NCBI GenBank assembly: GCA_964469555.1
Contig: CAYYAQ010000182.1
Coordinates: forward strand, 1 to 10,494
Direction: 5' to 3'
Source: CAYYAQ01 sp964469555
GTDB taxonomy: Bacteria > Planctomycetota > UBA1135 > UBA2386
DNA: 10,494 nucleotides
Positions within the stretch are counted from its first letter, which is position 1; the number at the start of each line of letters is the position of its first letter. The notes below the pieces were generated by a model. That model did no database searches, was not told the DNA's origin, and saw only the letters and a list, made by a program, of their open reading frames with translations. The position numbers and the translations under genes were made by a program. This document shows, piece after piece, positions 5,340 to 10,494 of this stretch.

Positions 5340-6971
5340 TCACTTCCTGTGCTGCAGTTCTGATCGATCGGACTCGCGTCGCGTGGCGGCCATCACCTTC
5401 GCGAATCGCCGACCGAACTCGCGCAAGGAACGCGCATCGAAGTGCGCCGCGTCGCCTTTCTTGTTCGAGAGACCCTCCGAGGAGACGAAACCGACGCCCG
5501 CCTTCTTCGCCTCGTTGGACAGCGTCGCGTTGAGTTCCGCGGTGTCCTCGCGCCACCTCCCGAGTTCTCCCGCGACGAAGGGTACGTTCGGTGCGCGAAG
5601 GTCGCGCCGCAGATCGGCGATCAGCCTCTGGAATCGCTGGCGGTACTCCGGGGTCGGCATCTTGCCCGCGTCCGACTCGCCCTGGTGCCACAGGATGCCG
5701 CGGAGCGTGCCGTCTCGCATCGCGAGGCTCGCGCGGCGGATGGTGTCGTCGTACGGATGCGTCTTCGTCCCGCGGTGAAACCCACCGCGCACCCAGAGCT
5801 TGATGCTGCTCCCGCCGATGGCGCACGGCACGAGCCCGATGCGCGTCTGCGGATTCTCTGTGGCCATCACCTTGCCGAACGTCAACCCTAGACCGACGCC
5901 CGCGACTCTCTTGTCGAAGTGGATCGGGTCCCTCGCAGGCTGCCACTTCCCGTTCTTCGCGAGGGTGAGCACGCGTGGGTGGACCGCGCGGTCCTCGGCG
6001 GCGGGCTTGCCCCGACCGGCCATGTTCGATTGGCCGATCAGGAGGTAGACGTCGATCCTCTTCGCGTCTGGTTTCGGTGGCGTCAGCAGCCCGCGGTCCT
6101 TCAGCCAATCTGCGAGCCGGTGATGCCACCGCGATACGGGGAGTCCGCGCGGCAGGATGCCATAGCCGTGACCGCCGCGTTCGTACACATGGACCTCCGC
6201 GGGCACCGAGTGTCTGTGCAGCGCCTGGTAGAACGCGAGGGCGTTCTCGACCTTCACCCAGTCGTCGCTCGTCGACACCAGGAATGTCGGTGGCGTCAGG
6301 TAGTCCACGCGGTTCTCGTTCGAGAAGTCGCGCACGAGCTCTTTCGAAGGCCTCGGGCCGAGCAGGTTCCGCGCGGAGCCGCCGTGACCGATCTCCTTCG
6401 TAAACGAGATCACGGGGTACACGAGGACGAGGAAATCGGGCCGCTGGCCGAGGCCCTTGAAGTGCGTGCCCGCGGTGGATGCGAGGTGGCCGCCGGCGGA
6501 GAAACCCATGATCCCGATTCGACGTCTCGCGATGCGCCACTCGCCGGCCCGTTCCCGCGCGATCTCGATGGCGCGGAAGGCGTCCGCCGACGGCGCGGAG
6601 CTTCCGTAGACGTGGCCCTTGGGTCGCGGCAGCCGGTACTTCAGCACGAGCCCGGCGACGCCGATCGTGTTCAGCCAACGGGCGATGTCGTGGCCTTCCT
6701 TGTCGAGCGCCAACCCGCCGTAGCCACCGCCCGGGCAGATGACGATGGCCGCCCCCGTGTTCTTGGACTTCGAAGGAAGGTATGCGGTCAGCGTCGGCAC
6801 ATGCACGCCGCGCACGGACCGGTTGGGCTGCGTCGCGGAGCCGCGGTTCGACACCACTTCCGCCGGCGCGTTGGCGGGGGCACCCGGGGTTCCGTCCGGC
6901 CAGAGGAGGACTTCGGTCTGTGCCAGCGCCGAGGAAGCGAGCAGGCCCACGCAGGCGAATCGGAATTGCAT
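5340..6971 (-). CDS. Exported fusion of an alpha/beta-hydrolase esterase and a CE6/SASA-type SGNH acetylesterase
   Basis: A protein of 543 residues with signal peptide MQFRFACVGLLASSALAQ (cut near residue 18). Residues about 20-295 are an alpha/beta hydrolase of the BD-FAE/acetyl-xylan esterase-like type: oxyanion loop CPGGGYGG (79-86), nucleophile elbow GFSAGG with Ser158, acid at D236 or D237 (TSDDWV), His268 (RGGHGYG). After a short PKPDAK linker, residues about 306-530 form an SGNH esterase of the SASA/CE6 (PF03629) type: GQSNM with Ser315, AIGGSS with Gly386/387, HQGESD (429-434), and D507-A-A-H510. Both catalytic sets look complete, so two deacetylation activities in one chain are likely, plausibly on acetylated plant or algal polysaccharide (inference). 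No Shine-Dalgarno site is visible; the ATG is chosen for the signal peptide. The gene follows the beta-helix gene on the same strand with 55 bases between, a gap holding competing hairpins. Confidence 0.93.
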   Translation of the reverse strand: MQFRFACVGLLASSALAQTEVLLWPDGTPGAPANAPAEVVSNRGSATQPNRSVRGVHVPTLTAYLPSKSKNTGAAIVICPGGGYGGLALDKEGHDIARWLNTIGVAGLVLKYRLPRPKGHVYGSSAPSADAFRAIEIARERAGEWRIARRRIGIMGFSAGGHLASTAGTHFKGLGQRPDFLVLVYPVISFTKEIGHGGSARNLLGPRPSKELVRDFSNENRVDYLTPPTFLVSTSDDWVKVENALAFYQALHRHSVPAEVHVYERGGHGYGILPRGLPVSRWHHRLADWLKDRGLLTPPKPDAKRIDVYLLIGQSNMAGRGKPAAEDRAVHPRVLTLAKNGKWQPARDPIHFDKRVAGVGLGLTFGKVMATENPQTRIGLVPCAIGGSSIKLWVRGGFHRGTKTHPYDDTIRRASLAMRDGTLRGILWHQGESDAGKMPTPEYRQRFQRLIADLRRDLRAPNVPFVAGELGRWREDTAELNATLSNEAKKAGVGFVSSEGLSNKKGDAAHFDARSLREFGRRFAKVMAATRRESDRSELQHRK

Positions 6972-6991
6972 GCGCGGATGGTAGCCGAACA

Positions 6992-7026
6992 GGGAGGGTC
7001 AGCGGCGCCCTCCCGTTTCCGGAGGG
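6992..7026 (-). promoter_or_regulatory. Two mutually exclusive hairpins between the beta-helix and esterase genes
   Basis: Three blocks lie in this gap: GGGAGGG (6992-6998), CCCTCCC (7008-7014) and GGAGGG (7021-7026). The middle block can pair with the first (7 bp, 9-base loop) or with the third (6 bp, 7-base loop) but not both. In the minus-strand transcript the third block comes directly after the beta-helix stop codon. The hairpin nearer the esterase start could be a terminator of the beta-helix gene, and the other its competitor. No T-run follows, so a chance G/C-rich arrangement is possible. Confidence 0.4.
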
Positions 7027-8642
7027 TCACAGAGTCAGCGTGGCACCGCTCGTCATCGCCAGGCCGATTCCACCCGCCGCAGGATCCACGACACCCCACT
7101 GAAAGTGGACCTTCGTGCCGCGCAGATTCGTCGCGCCCGGGATCCCGAGCCGAAGCGTGCTCTTACCGAAGATCATCAGCGTGGGAAGCACGATGTCCAG
7201 GGACACCAAGAGGCTGCAGCCACCGCCCAACGCGTAGGGCAGCGGGACCGGTCCCCACGTCGAATTGGACGCGCCGACGGCCAGGAATGACCGATTCGAC
7301 TTCGGCGCGGCATTCGAGAGCTCCAGAGCGAACGTCGTCGATCCGTGCTTCAAGCTCCCGGAGTAGCCGAGAACCGGGATCTTGTTGGCCGTGCCCGCGC
7401 ACCCTTTGCCGAACAGATCGAAGTCGGCGAAGCTCTCGTAGGCGCCGATGGTCGTGGGCTTGAACCGAACGGTCCCCTCGAAGTCATCCGTGATCCAGAC
7501 CTGCGTGTTGATCGCCCTGCCGCCGGCGACCGAACCAGCGCGGGGTCGCAAGTCGTACGGCGTGGTCTTGATGTTCCTGAACCCGGGGTCGGCCTGAATC
7601 CCCACCGGGTCTTGTTTCGTTCCGATCTGCCACGGCGTCAGGCTACCGTACGTGATCGGGGACTGGTTGGTCCGTGGGTAACGGACGAGGTAGCCGTTCG
7701 GTATCCAGTAGATGTTCCGGTTGAAGAAGTGGATGTAGGGCAGGTGGGGCGTGATGCTCAACAGGGCGTACTTCCCCTCGGAGTAGAAGATGTTGTTCCG
7801 GATGTCGTTCCACACCCCGAGCCGACCGTTGATTTCGAGAACCTCAGCGCCCCACCCATTCGTCGCGAAGATCACGAACGTGTTGTGGTCGATCTGCGTC
7901 TCCTGGACGCCGTTGAAATCCAGAATCGGTTCGGAACCTCGTGGTGCCCCCCAGAACAAGTTGTTGTAGATCTTCGTCCGGGTTCGCTTCGAGACGTAGT
8001 GGTACATCTTGATCGCGGTTCGGCACTCCGCCATCCGGAATTCGTTGTGGTGCAGGACCAGGTAGTCGCAGTTCTGGATGTCGATGTGTCGGCCCCGTGC
8101 CGTCGTTGTCGAGAACAGGTAGGCGAACAAGCAGTGGTGGACCTCCACGTTGACGCAGTCCTGAATCCACAGATAGGCGCCGTCGAAGTGGCAGTTGCGG
8201 ATCTCTATCTGAGCGACGTTGTTGTAGAGTCGGAGTCCTGCGTTGTTGGAGTATTGGGCGGATCCCTGGAACCGGAAGCCGTCGAACGTGATGTACTTCA
8301 CCGGCAGGGCGTAGCCGCCCAGAGTGGGAGTCATGGTGTAGGGGATCGTCGCGCCATGCTTCGTCTTGCTTCGAAACGTCACCCGGTTCGTGGCCGAGGC
8401 GCCCGGCACCGGGGTCGTTGTCCAGCGGTCGGTGCCCGGGTATGCGCCGCTCGCGACTTCGATCGTCACGGCGCCGTTCACGCCGGAGCGGCTCAGGTTG
8501 TAGGTCCCTCGATGAACGACTTGAAGTTCCGGCTGCCGGATCCCGTACTGTCGAGGGTGTACAGCCCGGACATGGCCTGGGCGGCGATGGGGCCCGTGCA
8601 AAGCACGGTGAGAGTCAGGGCGATCGGGTAGGCTCGGGCCAT
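7027..8642 (-). CDS. Exported right-handed parallel beta-helix protein with C-terminal module; frameshifted near its 5' end
   Basis: The start at 8642 has a good ribosome binding site and gives signal peptide MARAYPIALTLTVLCTGPIAAQ, then AMSGLYTLDSTGSGSRNFKS and FIE before running into a stop at 8493. The rest, from GTYNLSRSGVNGAVTIEVAS, is in another frame to the stop at 7027. One extra base in the GGG run at 8506-8508 would join them as ...KSFIEGTYNLSRSG..., a 538-residue product. The central part (about residues 110-330) has beta-helix rungs: ITFDGFRFQGS, IEIRNCHFDGA, VEVHHCLFAY, LVLHHNEF, TKIYNNLFWG, TQIDHNTFVI, NDIRNNIFYS. These are PbH1-type repeats as in polysaccharide lyases and related binding proteins; no catalytic residues can be named. 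The last 130 residues (from DLFGKGCAGT, 7030-7419) form a separate Gly-rich module ending GATLTL. It is the upstream neighbour of the esterase fusion, which suggests a polysaccharide target. The frameshift may be a sequencing error or real inactivation. Confidence 0.85.
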
Positions 8643-8647
8643 GATTT

Positions 8648-8651
8648 CCTC
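8648..8651 (-). promoter_or_regulatory. Shine-Dalgarno site of the beta-helix gene
   Basis: GAGG on the minus strand is followed by 5 bases (AAATC) and the ATG at 8642-8640. It supports this start and therefore the view that the open frame beginning at 8601 is not the true N-terminus. Confidence 0.65.
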
Positions 8652-8860
8652 ATCTGGTACAGATGGGCGTGCCGAGCGTGATAGCCGAGGTGCCGAGGGC
8701 CGGGGCGGTTTCACGTAAGGGTCTGGACATCGGCGAATCTCAGCACGAGTCCAATGGTCCGAACACGCGAGGACAATTCAGAATCCCACGGTCCGAGCCC
8801 TCCTCCTCCTGTCCTGCTGCGGCGTTAGCGCCCCCTTGATGCCGCAAGATACGGCGCGGG

Positions 8861-8989
8861 ATGTGGATTTCCGTGGTGGTGAGATCGAATGAGTTCGATC
8901 CAACTGTTCAACTGGTGCGCATCGTGGATGGCGACGTCGAGGACGTCGCCGTGCACTGCCGCAGGATGGTGTTTACACGATTGGGGTAG
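8861..8989 (+). CDS. Doubtful 42-codon small reading frame
   Basis: ATG at 8861 opens MWISVVVRSNEFDPTVQLVR, continuing with IVDGDVEDVAVHCRRMVFTR and LG to a TAG at 8987-8989. The composition (alternating Val with Asp/Glu, no Arg/Pro bias) looks more protein-like than the other frames here, and the reading is not explained by a gene on the other strand. There is no Shine-Dalgarno site, and the DGDVEDV stretch is encoded by the 8930-8950 palindrome, which could produce that pattern by chance. It might also be a remnant of a decayed gene. Low confidence. Confidence 0.15.
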   Translation: MWISVVVRSNEFDPTVQLVRIVDGDVEDVAVHCRRMVFTRLG

Positions 8990-9157
8990 GCGCGTGCGGT
9001 GCGGGGAGCTACCAGTCGCGCGTCATCGCAAACTGAGAGGCGAACGCCGTCGACGTTCGCTTCGGGCTGGCGGCGACAAGACCGTGACAGCCCGGGGATA
9101 GATTGGCGATCGCGTTTGGTCCGGGCGGCAGAGCCGCTAGCATTCGCCGCTCGCGGT

Positions 9158-10494
9158 ATGGCCAAGCGCAGCAGTCCAGAGCAGATCGTTGTGCGGGGCG
9201 CCAGGGAACACAACCTCAAGGGTGTCGACCTCAGCTTCCCGCGCGATGCCCTCGTCACCTTTACCGGCGTGTCCGGTTCAGGGAAGAGCAGCCTCGCGTA
9301 CCACACGATCTATCAGGAGGGGCAGCGCCGTTTCCTCGAGAGCTTGTCGTCCTACGCGCGGCAGTTCCTGGGAAAGATGGAGAAGCCGAAGGTCGACCAC
9401 ATCGAGGGTCTGTCCCCGACGGTGTCGATCGACCAGAAGTCTGCCGGTCACAGTCCGCGGTCGACAGTCGGCACGCTGACCGAGATCCTCGACTACCTGC
9501 GGTTGTTCATGGCCCGGCTCGGCACGCCGACGTGTCCCCAGTGCGGCGCGGTCATCGAGACGTGGTCCGTCGACCAGATCGTCGAATCGATTCTCGATCG
9601 CCACGACGGCAGCGCGCTCCTGGTGATGGCGCCCGTGGTGCGCGAGCGCAAAGGCGAGTACCGCAAGGAGCTCGCGGACTTCCGGCAGAAGGGCTTCGTT
9701 CGCGCACGCATCGACGGCGAGGTGCGGCGCCTCGACGAGGACATCAAGCTCCACCGCTACAAGTACCACACGATAGAACTGATTCTCGACCGGCTGCGCA
9801 TCAGCGCCGACGTCGCGTCCCGGGTCGCCGAGGCCGTCGAGCAGGCCCTGTCGTTGTCTGGCGGCCTCGTCGCAGTGGCCACCAAGGAAGGCGAGGACTA
9901 CGAGCTGTTCTCTACCAGCCGAGCCTGCCCGGAAGGTCACGGCGCCGTGCCGGAGATGGAGCCGAGGTTGTTCTCGTTCAACAGCCCCGTCGGTGCATGT
10001 CAGAAGTGCGATGGACTGGGTGAGGTGCACAGTTTCAGCGAACAACTCCTCGTGCGGGATCCGTCGATGTCACTTCGCGAGGGCGCGGTCGCGGCGTTCA
10101 CGGCGAAGGGCAAGCTCGCGTACGGTCGCATAACCATGGTCCACATGGGAGCGATCGCCGCGGACCACGGGTTCGATGTCGACACCCCGTGGAAGGCGTT
10201 GACCGCCACGCAGCAGAAGGTCGTCATGCGCGGCTCCGGGAAGAAGAAATACAAGATCGACTGGAAGCGAAAGGGAACGAACTACAGCGCTTCCGGCGTC
10301 GAGACGATGGCCTGGCCGGGCGTCGTGCCGCACCTGAAGAAGGTCTACCGCAACGCGACCGCTCGCCATCTCGATCGGTTCCGCGCCGCGACGGTTTGCG
10401 ACGGATGTGACGGAACCCGGCTCAATCCCGTCGCGAACGCCGTGACGTTCGACGGTCGCAGCCTGCCAGACTGGGTGCGTTGGTCCGTCGCAGA
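9158..10494 (+). CDS. uvrA: UvrA, excinuclease ABC subunit A (partial, N-terminal 445 codons)
   Basis: UvrA is the cytoplasmic damage-recognition ATPase of nucleotide excision repair; as a dimer it loads UvrB at lesions. The start MAKRSSPEQIVVRGAREHNL is nine residues before the conserved V-R-G-A-R-E-H-N-L. Walker A GVSGSGKSS lies at 37-45 (K43). Family blocks follow: EGQRRFLESLSSYARQFLGK (54-73), DHIEGLSPTVSIDQKS (80-95), HSPRSTVGTLTEI (98-110), CPQCG (126-130), PVVRERKGEYRKEL, MEPRLFSFNSP and CDGLG. The DNA-binding insertion begins near SEQLLVRDPSMSLREGAV, and CDGCDGTRLNP occurs near the window end. The first zinc module usually reads CP.CG...CP.CDG; here it is C257-P-E-G-H261 ... C281-Q-K-C284, so one Cys is replaced. 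Full UvrA has about 940 residues, so half is outside the window. No Shine-Dalgarno site is seen. It is transcribed away from the secreted-protein genes. Confidence 0.96.
   Translation, partial: MAKRSSPEQIVVRGAREHNLKGVDLSFPRDALVTFTGVSGSGKSSLAYHTIYQEGQRRFLESLSSYARQFLGKMEKPKVDHIEGLSPTVSIDQKSAGHSPRSTVGTLTEILDYLRLFMARLGTPTCPQCGAVIETWSVDQIVESILDRHDGSALLVMAPVVRERKGEYRKELADFRQKGFVRARIDGEVRRLDEDIKLHRYKYHTIELILDRLRISADVASRVAEAVEQALSLSGGLVAVATKEGEDYELFSTSRACPEGHGAVPEMEPRLFSFNSPVGACQKCDGLGEVHSFSEQLLVRDPSMSLREGAVAAFTAKGKLAYGRITMVHMGAIAADHGFDVDTPWKALTATQQKVVMRGSGKKKYKIDWKRKGTNYSASGVETMAWPGVVPHLKKVYRNATARHLDRFRAATVCDGCDGTRLNPVANAVTFDGRSLPDWVRWSVA

Larger units (their letters stand above)
8643..9157. other. 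515-base divergent intergenic region with three perfect stem-loops
   Basis: This gap separates the beta-helix gene (minus) from uvrA (plus) and must hold the promoters of both. It contains three perfect inverted repeats: GATCGAA-tgag-TTCGATC (8883-8900); GGCGACGTC-gag-GACGTCGCC (8930-8950, extendable to 8928-8952); GCGAACG-ccgtcga-CGTTCGC (9040-9060). TGCGGC (8818-8823) can also pair with GCCGCA (8841-8846) around a GGCG-ttag-CGCC core. I cannot identify a confident promoter or LexA box. A small RNA or operator cluster is possible, and a short reading frame at 8861-8989 overlaps two of the stems. Confidence 0.5.

Noticed and set aside
5305..6678. Minus-strand 457-codon open frame overlapping the esterase fusion
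   Set aside because: Same strand, different frame; extremely Arg-rich, without motifs, while the other frame has two full catalytic sets.
5919..7463. Plus-strand 514-codon open frame
   Set aside because: Spans two genes of clear family on the opposite strand, is Arg/Pro/Ala-rich with no recognisable motif, and is a typical high-GC shadow.
7345..8631. Plus-strand 428-codon open frame
   Set aside because: Antisense to the beta-helix gene; Val/Asp/Arg-rich with no domain, explained by codon structure of the real gene.
8889..9101. 70-codon plus-strand frame upstream of uvrA
   Set aside because: Arg/Gly/Trp-rich, no Shine-Dalgarno site and no motif; less protein-like than the 42-codon frame in another register.
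1..10494. CRISPR array, tRNA/rRNA gene, insertion sequence or phage/defence system
   Set aside because: No regularly spaced repeats, no cloverleaf or rRNA motifs, no transposase or integrase motifs, no terminal inverted repeats with target duplications, and no recognised defence gene were seen on reading both strands.

Overview
The window looks like a piece of a high-GC Planctomycetota chromosome (inference from content; no 16S or other marker is present). The evidence is a run of exported proteins of types expanded in that phylum: a PQQ-like beta-propeller protein with the WPGFRGPNHNGVA opening, a tandem DUF1080 (3-keto-disaccharide hydrolase-like) protein, a DUF2911-like protein, a parallel beta-helix protein with a C-terminal module, a fused double esterase, and a fragment ending inside a planctomycete-type cytochrome motif (AKHCVR). 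Most starts lack a clear Shine-Dalgarno site. I see no tRNA, rRNA, CRISPR array, insertion sequence or transposase.

Layout. 1-2043 (minus): a probable two-gene operon, tandem-DUF1080 protein (826-2043) followed 12 bases later by the beta-propeller protein (1-813, cut by the window edge). 2215-2817 (minus): small exported DUF2911-like protein with a good ribosome binding site. 2943-3265 (minus): a broken gene joining a signal peptide and the start of a haem-type motif, in one frame, to the last ~50 residues of a secreted-protein module in another. 3383-4417 (plus): exported protein of unknown function. 4504-5127 (minus, convergent): histidine-rich charged probable lipoprotein with an 18-base tandem repeat. 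5340-6971 (minus): alpha/beta hydrolase fused to a CE6/SASA-type SGNH esterase. 7027-8642 (minus): secreted parallel beta-helix protein whose 5' end is out of frame by one base in a G run. 8643-9157: the only long non-coding gap, with three perfect stem-loops. 9158-end (plus): N-terminal part of UvrA, the one housekeeping gene.

How the parts fit. Apart from uvrA, every gene appears to encode an exported protein. The DUF1080, esterase-fusion and beta-helix proteins point to breakdown or de-acetylation of complex polysaccharide, but no sugar transporter or regulator is present, so a dedicated utilisation locus is not proven. Three exported products (3383-4417, 7027-8642 and the remnant at 2943-3265) share a similar C-terminal pattern, which may be a common module. 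The most notable observations are the frameshift, the chimeric remnant, the fused esterase, two mutually exclusive hairpins between the beta-helix and esterase genes, and a changed zinc ligand in UvrA.
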